Assembly (NCBI RefSeq): GCF_000513895.2
Contig: NZ_CP165784.1
Span: 310,001 to 374,000, forward strand
Source: Ensifer sp. WSM1721
Lineage (GTDB): Bacteria > Pseudomonadota > Alphaproteobacteria > Rhizobiales > Rhizobiaceae
Direction of reading: 5' to 3'
DNA: 64,000 bases
Shown: one piece after another, positions 9,069 to 16,656 of the stretch
How the letters are laid out: each line of letters opens with the position of its first letter
How positions within the stretch are numbered: the stretch's first letter is position 1
The notes under the pieces: model-generated
The model's database searches: none
What the model was told of the DNA's origin: nothing
Seen by the model: the letters and a program-made list of their open reading frames with translations, nothing else
Translations under genes and position numbers: made by a program

Positions 9069-9517
9069 TTACTGCAAATCGAAGTCTCCCGTTGCGAGCT
9101 CCGGTTGCACGACCTCGAAGCGGATGGTCACGCCGGCTCGTAGGCAAATTTCATCAGTACAACCCCCTACCACTTTGACGAGCTTCTCAAGCACCGTACC
9201 GGTTTTTCGTCTTTCTCTGGACGGGACAAATTTTCCTAAGAGCAGCAAGGCGCAATTCTTGTCGGGTCGGGCGCAGAAGACTAACGCCGCGCCGCTGTCC
9301 TCGAGTTCTCGGATCAGCAACGCGTCGTCGGAGGCAACTTCGGAAGCAACTCATAGGCTCGGCACAGCCTTGATCGGATTGTGGAATACTCCTCTGATGT
9401 TTCAATTTCGCCAGCAAGGGACAGATACGCCAACCTCCTTGAGCTCCGCAGCCATACTTCAGTTCCGTCCGCTTTAAGAAACAAAGATGATCTCCCTGGT
9501 ACCGTAGCAGTCACCAA
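9069..9517 (-). pseudogene. frameshifted paralogue of the small protein at 30920-31345
   Basis: One frame reads SLFLKADGTEVWLRSSRRLAYLSL and the next continues ELEDSGAALVFCARPDKNCALLLLGKF. Both parts align with the intact 141-residue protein at 30920 (MFLKADGTKVWLRSSSRLPYL, EFEDKGALVFCMRPDKNCALLLLGKF). A frameshift near 9320 breaks the gene. It lies ~100 bp after the ligase gene at 9620-10747 on the same strand. The intact copy also follows a ligase gene (with dapF between). Confidence 0.7.
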
Positions 9518-9619
9518 GATTGCCTAACCAAACTCAGCTTCTGCACCGATTGCTAATCTCGACCTGTCAGCGCGGGAAATGCGCTTCAAGATAATGCCAC
9601 GTCTGGGTACGCGCGGCGC

Positions 9620-10747
9620 CTATGATGACTGTTTGCAAGCAGTTTCCGCCTCCACTACCGTTGAACGTCCCCAGGGCACACGGATGCGGCTCGCCTCGAT
9701 CTTACGAATCTCTTCTCGGCGCCGTTCACCCATCTCATTGGCGGCAGCCATTCGAATGAGGTGACACAGGTCAAAGCCGGCTTTTGTGAGCATCTTGGGA
9801 AAGATGGCTTCCGCCGTTAGGCCCGGAATCAAGTTTAGTTCGAGGAAGTGAACACGTTGCTGCTCGTCAACGATGAAGTCTAGGCGGCCGAATGTATGGA
9901 CCCTGAACTCCCGAGCAATCCGTTTGGAAATTGAGGAGAGACGGGTTTGAACGGTGTCCTCCACATCAAGGAAGTCAACAGAGTAGCCTTTCTTCGTCTT
10001 CTGATCATAGCCAAGGAAGCCCGAGGGATTGTTGATGCGTGCAACCGGCAGCGCCATGACCTCATGGCGATCAATCAAAACGCCGCACGTGTACTCTGTC
10101 CCAACTATTCGCTCTTGAACCAAGAACGAGGGGTCATGCAGAGCAACCCGTTCGGAATAGGAATGGAGGCGGTCCGCCGAAAGCTCGTCCGTGTACTCGG
10201 TGAGGAAGGACCCTCCGAGAGTGTTCGGTTTTAGTACGCACGGACCAGCAAGACGCCGTAGGGCCTCTGCGAAACCCGGTTCGAGATTGCGTTGGACGAC
10301 GTGGACCGTTGGAATGGGGGTCAACTCGGGGCAAAGCCGATTGGCTACTACGCCTTGTAGATACTTATCTGTTGCGAGCATGGCCGCAATCTTGTCGCCA
10401 AAGCTGCCGGGAATGTCGTAGAACTGCGCAAGAGCCTGGATTTGGCCATCCTCTCCGTCCTGACCCTGAAGAAGTGAGAAGACGAATACGCCGTCGCTTC
10501 TAAGGAACTGAGCAAGAGACGCAAGCGCGTGGGTTTCGGCGCGAGCTGTGAATTCGGGGTGCTTCGGAAGGCGACCCCCCTCCAGTGCAAGCCTGAGGAG
10601 GTCGCCGGTTCGGCTGATGTAGTAGACGAACGCCGGTGAAACATCTGAATCTCGAGCATTGTTGAGGACTTCAGCGAAGTGATTGTAAATCGCGATCGAC
10701 CAGTCGTGCTCCACGGACCGGCCGCCATAGATGAGCGCTACTTGCAT
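9620..10747 (-). CDS. D-Ala-D-Ala ligase-like ATP-grasp enzyme 1
   Basis: A 375-residue protein with the Ddl order. The N-terminal GGRSVEHDWSI matches GGxSxEHxxS. The ATP lid (VLKPNTLGGSF, ~170) departs from the usual KPxxEGSSxG. The C-terminal metal site LELNLIPGLT (~305) corresponds to LEVNTIPG. Ddl enzymes join two D-alanines; the altered lid and a second divergent copy at 28554 suggest another amino-acid or dipeptide substrate. The ATG has AAAGG 8 bp upstream. The start overlaps the end of a nifH-derived leader ORF (10738-10989) by 10 bp, implying coupled translation downstream of the methyltransferase gene. Confidence 0.8.
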   Translation of the reverse strand: MQVALIYGGRSVEHDWSIAIYNHFAEVLNNARDSDVSPAFVYYISRTGDLLRLALEGGRLPKHPEFTARAETHALASLAQFLRSDGVFVFSLLQGQDGEDGQIQALAQFYDIPGSFGDKIAAMLATDKYLQGVVANRLCPELTPIPTVHVVQRNLEPGFAEALRRLAGPCVLKPNTLGGSFLTEYTDELSADRLHSYSERVALHDPSFLVQERIVGTEYTCGVLIDRHEVMALPVARINNPSGFLGYDQKTKKGYSVDFLDVEDTVQTRLSSISKRIAREFRVHTFGRLDFIVDEQQRVHFLELNLIPGLTAEAIFPKMLTKAGFDLCHLIRMAAANEMGERRREEIRKIEASRIRVPWGRSTVVEAETACKQSS

Positions 10748-10989
10748 ACGATTACCTTTTGGAGTGAGTTGCAGGGATCGACTTGAAATTGGACTCTGAA
10801 CATTAATTGCAGGTGGACTAACCGGGGCGTTCCGCGCCTAGTCCGACGGGAGTACGGAGTGGAAACAGCCATCGCGGCAACGGCAGCAGTGGGATACGCG
10901 CGAGGTCGGCGCGGCACGAGCCGGAACGTATTGCCACTCTTGCCGACGTCCGTGTTTCCGTAGCACGCGGTCTGACGCAGACTTGACAT
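10738..10989 (-). CDS. nifH-derived leader ORF, copy 2 (83 codons)
   Basis: The frame opens MSSLRQTACYGNTDVGKS, aligning with NifH MSSLRQIAFYGKGGIGKS including the P-loop GKS, then loses similarity and ends 10 bp inside the ligase gene. A strong AGGAAAGGA lies just before the ATG. The leader follows directly on the end of the methyltransferase gene and has no -24/-12 element of its own that I can see. Transcription probably comes from upstream. It looks like a nifH 5' segment captured as a translational leader. Confidence 0.65.
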   Translation of the reverse strand: MSSLRQTACYGNTDVGKSGNTFRLVPRRPRAYPTAAVAAMAVSTPYSRRTRRGTPRLVHLQLMFRVQFQVDPCNSLQKVIVCK

Positions 10990-11010
10990 GTTCCTTTCCT
11001 CTTCGGTCGA

Positions 11011-11748
11011 TCAATCACGGTTACCGGGGAGGGCACGGCGGTTGACCGCACGTGGTTGACGCTTGGGCGGTCCGTTTGTCCCCTTACATCGTATTGAGAA
11101 CAGCCTATAAGCGAAGTTGACATTGGGGTACGTGCCCGACCTCAGCATCACCGATTCAAGATCATTCGCAGCTATGATTCGTTCGAGGAGATCGTCACGG
11201 GCGTTAGTGCCGAATCCTAAAAGGATTTGGCCTATTTCGGTAAGAAATTCTCTGCCTTCCGAGAGAAATCTCTCGAGCAGGCCGTAACCAGGATCAACTG
11301 CTCCACGCTCGAGCTCATGCATAAATTCAAAATGTTCTGGAGCGAAGTTCCAAGGGTAGTTCCAAAAAATAATGTCAAACTTCCTACCAAGAGGAATGTT
11401 ACTGAAGATATCGCTTTCGATCACTTCGACGTTCTTAATACCGTTTCTTACGGCGTTCTCCAACGTGTTTGCGACAGCCCTTGAATTGATATCGCAGGCT
11501 AACAACGACAGCGCACCATTCTTTGCCAACAAGAGGCCAGGGAGACCGAAACCGCAGCCGATTTCCAAGATCGTCTTTCCAGCAAATGGGGGGAAGTTCT
11601 CGCTAAACCAACGCCAACTCGGGAAATCTTCGGGAGGAAAAACGCCTTCTCGTAGGATTAGATCTAGGCCGAACTCCTGTATCTGCCGCGGGAAGGTTCG
11701 CTGTTGACTAGCTTTAAGTGTCGTCCGGACTCTATCGAGTTCACTCAT
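11011..11748 (-). CDS. SAM-dependent methyltransferase (class I)
   Basis: I chose ATG 11748 (245 residues) because AGGAG lies 7 bp upstream; a longer frame to 11910 lacks such a site. The SAM-binding motif is ILEIGCGFGLPGLLLA (~75-90), with acidic loop ACDINSRAV and motif IV FWNYPWNF (~150). The N-Y-P-W stands where N-P-P-Y/F is found in amino N-methyltransferases of the HemK/PrmA type. The acceptor is unknown. It lies 209 bp after the aminomutase gene and just before the leader and ligase, in one presumed operon. Confidence 0.75.
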   Translation of the reverse strand: MSELDRVRTTLKASQQRTFPRQIQEFGLDLILREGVFPPEDFPSWRWFSENFPPFAGKTILEIGCGFGLPGLLLAKNGALSLLACDINSRAVANTLENAVRNGIKNVEVIESDIFSNIPLGRKFDIIFWNYPWNFAPEHFEFMHELERGAVDPGYGLLERFLSEGREFLTEIGQILLGFGTNARDDLLERIIAANDLESVMLRSGTYPNVNFAYRLFSIRCKGTNGPPKRQPRAVNRRALPGNRD

Positions 11749-11957
11749 ATGTTCGCTCCTAAGTCGACGCGGAACTGTTGCTGACCATTGGACAGTTTTT
11801 CGGTCCAGCCCGGCAGTTCCAGAGGCATTACAGACGGCTTCGATATGGGGCGATCCGCCGATCGCCACGAACGCTCGATACCAAAGACCAATTCTTGTCC
11901 TTTTTTCCAATTAACGGAGCGAATCCGAGCGCTCCATTGCTGTGCTTCTTGAAGCCC

Positions 11958-13097
11958 TTAGATAAGATCCAGTCTGTCCGGGTCTCTCCAGGTTCTCCAC
12001 TCATAGTTGCGAAGAACGACGTAGCCGGGTCCAGTCCCCACCACGTAATTGGGATTGAGTGGTGTTTTGCCGAGCGGAGTGCAAATTACATATTGCGGCA
12101 CGGCAAAGCCTGTTGTGTGCCCACGCAAATTCTCAATAATGTGCATGCCAACATCAATCGATGTTCTGAAGTGCTCAGCGCCCCGCACCAAGTCGGCGTG
12201 GTACAAATAGTATGGTCGCACACGTGCAATAAGGAGTTTGTGGACCAGCTCTTTCATAACCTCGACAGAGTCGTTGATGCCTTTCAAGAGCACAGACTGA
12301 TTGCCGACCGGCACTCCCGCTTCGAGTAGCCGTTCGATGGCAATTTTCGCTTCTGGCGTGATCTCGTTGGGGTGATTAAAATGAGTGTTGACCCAGACGG
12401 GATGGTACTTTTTGACCATTTGGCAGAACTCCGGCGTGATCCGTTGTGGCATCGTCACGGGTGTTCGGGTGCCGATTCGAATGATCTGAACGTGCTGAAG
12501 TTGCCTGAGCCGTGACAGTACGTATTCTAGTTTAGTGTCGGCAACGGTCAGCGGATCACCTCCGCTTAACAGTACGTCACGAATCTCCGGCCGCTCGGCA
12601 ATGTACGCTATGCCCCTGTCTATTAGAGCTCGATCAGTGACGATTGAATCCTGCCCGGCGTGAACCTTGCGCGAGCAGTGCCTGCAGTAGGTGGCACAGA
12701 AGTTGGTAACATGGAACAGTACGCGGTCGGGGTACCTGTGAACGATGCAACTGACGTCGGTCTTCCCCTCCTTCCAAAGAGGGTTTTCGGAATCAACTGC
12801 TGATCGGTGGAATGAGGGGAGCTGCTCAATATGGAAGATATCTTCAAGCTCTTGGATATCAGGGACAGCTTGTAGGCGAACTGGATCGTTTCGATCCTCT
12901 TCGTTTATGAGGGAGAGGTAATAAGGCGTCACCCGGAAGCTATACCGCTCGCTCACCAGGTGGAAGGTCTCTTCTTCTTCAGGGCTAACGTTTATATGTT
13001 GCTTAAGCGCCTCGATGGTAGTGACGCTGTTGGCAAGTTGCCAACGCCAGTCATCCCAAGCGTTATTGCGATTGTCTGTTGCGTTCGTGGTTAGCAT
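11958..13097 (-). CDS. kamA: lysine 2,3-aminomutase-like radical SAM enzyme
   Basis: I chose ATG 13097, with GGAGG 7 bp upstream (379 residues). The radical SAM cluster motif is CATYCRHC (~130), followed by S-R, which preserves the carboxylate-binding arginine of KamA. The C-terminal GKTPLNPNYVV carries the PLP lysine. In KamA two aspartates 37 residues apart hold the epsilon-amino group. Here the first is kept (YLYHAD) but the position of the second is cysteine (YVICTPLGK). The enzyme should still shift an amino group from C2 to C3; lysine as substrate is likely but not certain. First gene of a minus-strand set with the methyltransferase and ligase 1, behind nifH-type promoters at 13400-13525. 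Confidence 0.85.
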   Translation of the reverse strand: MLTTNATDNRNNAWDDWRWQLANSVTTIEALKQHINVSPEEEETFHLVSERYSFRVTPYYLSLINEEDRNDPVRLQAVPDIQELEDIFHIEQLPSFHRSAVDSENPLWKEGKTDVSCIVHRYPDRVLFHVTNFCATYCRHCSRKVHAGQDSIVTDRALIDRGIAYIAERPEIRDVLLSGGDPLTVADTKLEYVLSRLRQLQHVQIIRIGTRTPVTMPQRITPEFCQMVKKYHPVWVNTHFNHPNEITPEAKIAIERLLEAGVPVGNQSVLLKGINDSVEVMKELVHKLLIARVRPYYLYHADLVRGAEHFRTSIDVGMHIIENLRGHTTGFAVPQYVICTPLGKTPLNPNYVVGTGPGYVVLRNYEWRTWRDPDRLDLI

Positions 13098-13236
13098 GTC
13101 AGACCTCCGTTGGAGCACCATTTTGCGATTGTTTTAGTAGCAACGTTGCGTTGGCCTACAAGCCGCTTCAACCCAAGAGTACGCTCGACACCACGCCAAA
13201 GTTTGCTATGGTCACAGCTACGATGAGGATCTTCTG

Positions 13237-13317
13237 TCATGCGGCGACGAAATTCGCGAGGTGGTGGACTCGCCGATGTTCTCTTTCTGTTACGCGATCT
13301 GACGTAGCGCCTGACAT
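13237..13317 (-). CDS. nifH-derived leader mini-ORF, copy 3
   Basis: ATG 13317 is preceded by GGAAGAATGGAAC and followed by TCAGG..CTACGTCAGATCGC, the same DNA pattern as the first copy of the nifH start, but a small indel shifts the frame, giving MSGATSDRV and a stop after 26 codons. The aminomutase start lies 140 bp downstream. Its function, if any, would be as an mRNA leader. Confidence 0.6.
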   Translation of the reverse strand: MSGATSDRVTEREHRRVHHLANFVAA

Positions 13318-13399
13318 GTTCCATTCTTCCTCGTTCCATGAATTGCGGTTCCGCGACATAAATGCTGCTCAGCAACTCCGCCGCCTCGCGATTGGAAGA

Positions 13400-13415
13400 T
13401 TCAAGACTCGTGCCA
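13400..13415 (-). promoter_or_regulatory. sigma54-like promoter of the copy-3 nifH leader
   Basis: The minus strand reads TGGCAC-GAGTC-TTGAA, ~85 bp before the nifH-like ATG at 13317. Layout and motif match copy 1 at 6549-6564. The -12 half again has TTGA instead of TTGC. Confidence 0.55.
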
Positions 13416-13509
13416 ATGTGGCTGCTTTAGTCGAAATCGAACGTATAAACCTCGTCCACCCGCGAGATGGGCATTAGTCAGCGGCTCCTCCGCTTGGCAA
13501 TGAGATCGC

Positions 13510-13525
13510 TTCAAGAGTTGTGCCA
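13510..13525 (-). promoter_or_regulatory. second sigma54-like element upstream of the aminomutase gene
   Basis: The minus strand reads TGGCAC-AACTC-TTGAA, near-identical to the element 110 bp downstream. It may be a tandem duplicate promoter or a relic of duplication of the nifH upstream region. A TGT-N10-ACA motif lies 85 bp further upstream. Confidence 0.45.
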
Positions 13526-13609
13526 ACTGCGCAAATACCCATTGGGCTGGTCCCTCCATGATATTCAGTGGCTTAGAGAGTCAATCGGAAGTATGGTCGT
13601 GCACAGCCA

Positions 13610-13625
13610 TGTCGCGGCCTGAACA
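13610..13625. promoter_or_regulatory. candidate NifA upstream activator site
   Basis: TGT-CGCGGCCTGA-ACA fits the palindromic NifA site TGT-N10-ACA and lies ~85 bp upstream of one -24/-12 element and ~195 bp from the other, a normal distance for NifA. The bare motif occurs by chance many times in 64 kb, so its position is the main support. Confidence 0.4.
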
Positions 13626-13699
13626 AACTCGACAATATGACAGCGTCCCGGACCAACAGTCGGGAATACGGTAACGAACTGTCAAGCGAATCGAAGAAT

Positions 13700-13880
13700 T
13701 GACCCGGGCCGGAAGCGGGACGACTTACCGGCATATGGGGACGTCTTTGCCAACGCCGCCTGTTTCATCGCCAACGTCGCCTCGAGGTAGATTTGTGTCG
13801 TCTCGACCGATTCATGACCGAGTCATAGGGCGATGACGGCGCGATCGATGCCGGCCTGTACTGAACGCCATGAACGCTCA
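13700..13880 (-). pseudogene. tyrosine recombinase C-terminal fragment
   Basis: The minus strand gives GIDRAVIAL, a stop, then LGHESVETTQIYLEATLAMK, the HxLGHxS...T..IY signature around the catalytic tyrosine of phage-type integrases. A stop stands where tryptophan is usual. Only the last ~50 codons remain. Confidence 0.65.
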
Positions 13881-13966
13881 GCCGCTCAGTATCCCCACGG
13901 TGACGGCCGCCTTGCTGAGGTGGCCTGAAGGCTGCAAGTCCTAGTGCAAACACTAGGGTTAGTCCT

Positions 13967-14361
13967 ATGACAAAGCAGCTTGTTGAGGTGATTACATCGG
14001 TCGAGCGGCGTCGACGCTGGTCTCGAGAGGAGAAGGAGCGGTTGGTCGCGGCGACGCTCGAGCCGACGGCCAATGTTTCGGAGATCGCGCGCTCGGCGGG
14101 AATCCATGTGAGCCAGCTTTTCCGCTGGCGTAAGGAACTCTGCCAGATCTCCGCGCCGTCCATCCCGCAGCTCGTCCGGTGGAGGTCGTCGAAGCGCTGC
14201 CAGGGCCAGCGGTCCCACCCGAGCCGCCGCCGGTCTCCCGGCCGCGCAAGAAGGCAAGCATGGTGATGATCGAGCTTGGCGGCGGTCGTCGTCTCCGGGT
14301 CGAGAGCGACGTCGATACGGAAGCCCTGGCCCGGATTCTCGATGTGCTGGAGCGGCGATGA
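13967..14361 (+). pseudogene. tnpA: IS66 TnpA, frameshifted
   Basis: The first frame (VEVITSVERRRRWSREEKER, then SEIARSAGIHVSQLFRWRKEL) is the helix-turn-helix accessory protein TnpA of IS66 elements. After ~65 codons the frame shifts near 14165, and the C-terminal end (MVMIELGGGRRLRVESDVD..ALARILDVLERR) continues in another frame to 14361. It overlaps the next gene, tnpB, by ATGA as usual. Confidence 0.75.
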
Positions 14362-14474
14362 TCCCGGTGCCGAGCGGTGTGAAGGTGTGGCTGGCCACTG
14401 GCTATACGGATATGCGCAGGGGCTTTCCCGGTCTGTCGCGGATGGTGCAGGAGACGTTGAAGCGCGATCCGATG
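14358..14474 (+). pseudogene. tnpB: IS66 TnpB 5' fragment cut by the RIT element
   Basis: The frame begins MIPVPSGVKVWLATGYTDMR and RGFPGLSRMVQETLKRDP, the conserved start of TnpB. After ~40 codons it runs into the inverted repeat of the recombinase-in-trio element. A matching tnpC 3' end is found at 24338-24451, so one IS66 copy seems to have been opened here. Confidence 0.75.
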
Positions 14475-14490
14475 TTATGTGTCGGGCGAG

Positions 14491-14557
14491 ATTATGTGGC
14501 GGAGCCGTCCCGGCGTCAGCCGAGGCCTGCCAGATCTGGAATTCTCCGCCACATAAT
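14491..14557. repeat. left terminal inverted repeat of RIT 1
   Basis: 67 bp, reverse complement of 17660-17726 with one mismatch (CAGATC against CAGATT on the opposite strand). Internally palindromic ends ATTATGTGGCGG and CCGCCACATAAT suggest a pair of recombinase binding arms. Confidence 0.85.
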
Positions 14558-14671
14558 ATTTCGTGCCTCTTGGATGGTTGCGGGATCCCCCCGCGCGCCG
14601 CTATTCCGGAGGGACAACATGCTCGAGTTCTATTTCTCGTATCGTGGGGTGCTCAAGCGCGCTGTGGTCCG

Positions 14672-15727
14672 ATGCCGATCCATCAAGATGTCATCGACCG
14701 CTATTTGGGCACGTTTACTACGGATACCCCGCGCATCGGGGCCGTATCGGCTCTGGAACACGCACGAGGAGTGGCTCCGGAGCGGTTCATTATTTCCGTT
14801 CTAAGTGAAGAGGCTGACCCGGATGCTCTGCTTCTGGCCTCGTTTTCGGACTATCTGCGCACGATACGGGGCCTGGAGCCGAAGACCCGCGAAGGTGTTC
14901 TTCTGGGCGGCCGCCGCTTTCTGGATTGGTTCCGCCATCGCCACCCCGGCCAAAATCTTGAGGCGTTGACAGCTGAGCACGTGCTCGCTGCTGTCGAGCA
15001 TCGGCTGTCGCTATCGGCGACCTCCGGCACCCGCACGGCAGCGACTTCTCACATTCGAACGTTTCTTCGGTTCTTATGTTGGGCTGGCCACCATCACTAA
15101 GATCTCGCCCGCATCGTCCCGAGGACGCCTTATTGGCGTTTGGCGCATCTGCCGCCGCGCCTTGCATGGGGTGACGTTCGGCGCGCAGTCGATGCGATCG
15201 GCGCAACGACGCCGGTCGATATCCGCGATCGAGCCGTCCTGCTGCTGCTCGCCACCACGGGCATTCGCAACGGCGAGTTACGCGCCATTCGGCTGCGGGA
15301 TGTCGACTGGCGTACTGGCGAGGTTTTTGTCCGGCGCACCAAGGGCAAGCGTGATCGGGTAGTGCCACTCCTTGAAGAGACCGGCGCCGCACTCGCCGAT
15401 TACATCCTGCGCGCTAGACCGAAAGTGGCTAGTCCGTTTCTGTTCCTGTCGTTCACGCCGCCGGTGGCACCGTTCAAGTTTGCGGCGCCTGTTTCAAGGA
15501 TCGTGCGGAAGCGATTGCGGCATGGCGGGGTCGAACTCGGGCGGGTCGCAGGTGTACATCTCCTGCGCCACAGCCTCGCCACCCAGCTTGTTGGGCAGCG
15601 AAGGCCAATCAACGAGGTCGCCGATCTTCTTGATCACCGGAGCATCAACACAACGGCGCTTTACGTAAAGGTTACGACCTCGCAGCTCGCCGAGGTCGCA
15701 CTCCCCTTTCCGGGAGGCGCTGCATGA
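14672..15727 (+). pseudogene. RIT 1 first tyrosine recombinase (RitA-type), interrupted by a stop codon
   Basis: From ATG 14672 (MPIHQDVIDRYL) the protein reads through an SAM-like core-binding domain to CWAGHHH, then a TAA at 15098-15100, then continues in the same frame (DLARIVPRTPYWRL) with the catalytic domain. Catalytic residues visible are R in ATTGIRNGELR, H-x-x-R in HLLRHSLA, and Y in TALYVKV. An ancestral CAA or CAG to TAA change would explain it. Unless the stop is read through, the protein is inactive or split. The stop codon overlaps the start of the next gene (ATGA). Confidence 0.8.
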
Positions 15728-16656
15728 CCGCCTTTGCCGTATTCCTCGGCGAGAAGGCTGAGTGTTACATTGAACTGCGCCACTCGCTCGGCTATGCCTT
15801 CAGCAAACAAGCCGGCACGTTGCGGGCTTTTGTCCGCTACGTTGAACGCGCTCAATTCGATGCGCCCGCCACCCGGACGATGGCGCTGGACTTCGTCCTG
15901 TCGTTCGGCGGCGCCGCCAACAGCCGCGCCACTCGTCACGGCGTCCTCCGCCGGTTCTACGAGTATCTCGCCGTCTATGACGCTCAAACCCAAGCCTTAG
16001 AGGGCAGAGCCTTCCCTAGATCCAGGGCGATTCCGCCGCCACGTATCCTCAGCGAGGCAGAGTTGGCATCGCTCATCGACGCGTGCGCCCGCATTTCTCC
16101 AGATATCCCTCTCAGAGGGCGGACGATGGCGACGCTGATCGGACTGTTAGCAAGCTCGGGACTGAGATCGGGCGAAGTGGTCAGGCTTGATCGTTCCGAC
16201 GTCGATCTAACCAACGGAGTTCTCCTCGTGCGGAAGACGAAGTTCCGCAAGGATCGTCTCGTGCCGGTTCACACGACGACCCAAACAGCGCTTCGTCGCT
16301 ATGCCCGTGAGCGCGATGCCGCTTTTCCCAGTCCCAAGGACCAGGCCTTTTTCCTCAGCTCTCGTGGAAACCGCCTCTCGGCGACTGGCTTACAGAGCGG
16401 ATTTGCTCAGGTCCGCAAGATCGCCGCCCTTGATGACGGCAAACCGTTGCGACCGCACGATCTGAGGCACCGGTTTGCCGTGACCCGCCTGGGCCTTTGG
16501 CATCAACAGCGCGCCAACGTCCAGGCGCTGCTCCCGTTGCTCGCCACCTATCTCGGCCACGCCAGCTACAGCGACACAGCCTACTACCTCACTGGCTCGG
16601 TGGATCTTCTCGCCATGGCGGCGGAGCGCGCCTTCCGCGATGGAGCCGCATCATGA
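15724..16656 (+). CDS. RIT 1 second tyrosine recombinase (RitB-type)
   Basis: A 310-residue tyrosine site-specific recombinase. The N-terminal core-binding domain (~1-95) precedes the catalytic domain with R in SSGLRSGEVVRL, H-x-x-R in HDLRHRFAV, H in LGHASYSD and nucleophile Y in TAYYLTG. It overlaps its neighbours on both sides by ATGA, as in RIT elements where the three proteins probably act together on the element's ends. Confidence 0.9.
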   Translation: MTAFAVFLGEKAECYIELRHSLGYAFSKQAGTLRAFVRYVERAQFDAPATRTMALDFVLSFGGAANSRATRHGVLRRFYEYLAVYDAQTQALEGRAFPRSRAIPPPRILSEAELASLIDACARISPDIPLRGRTMATLIGLLASSGLRSGEVVRLDRSDVDLTNGVLLVRKTKFRKDRLVPVHTTTQTALRRYARERDAAFPSPKDQAFFLSSRGNRLSATGLQSGFAQVRKIAALDDGKPLRPHDLRHRFAVTRLGLWHQQRANVQALLPLLATYLGHASYSDTAYYLTGSVDLLAMAAERAFRDGAAS

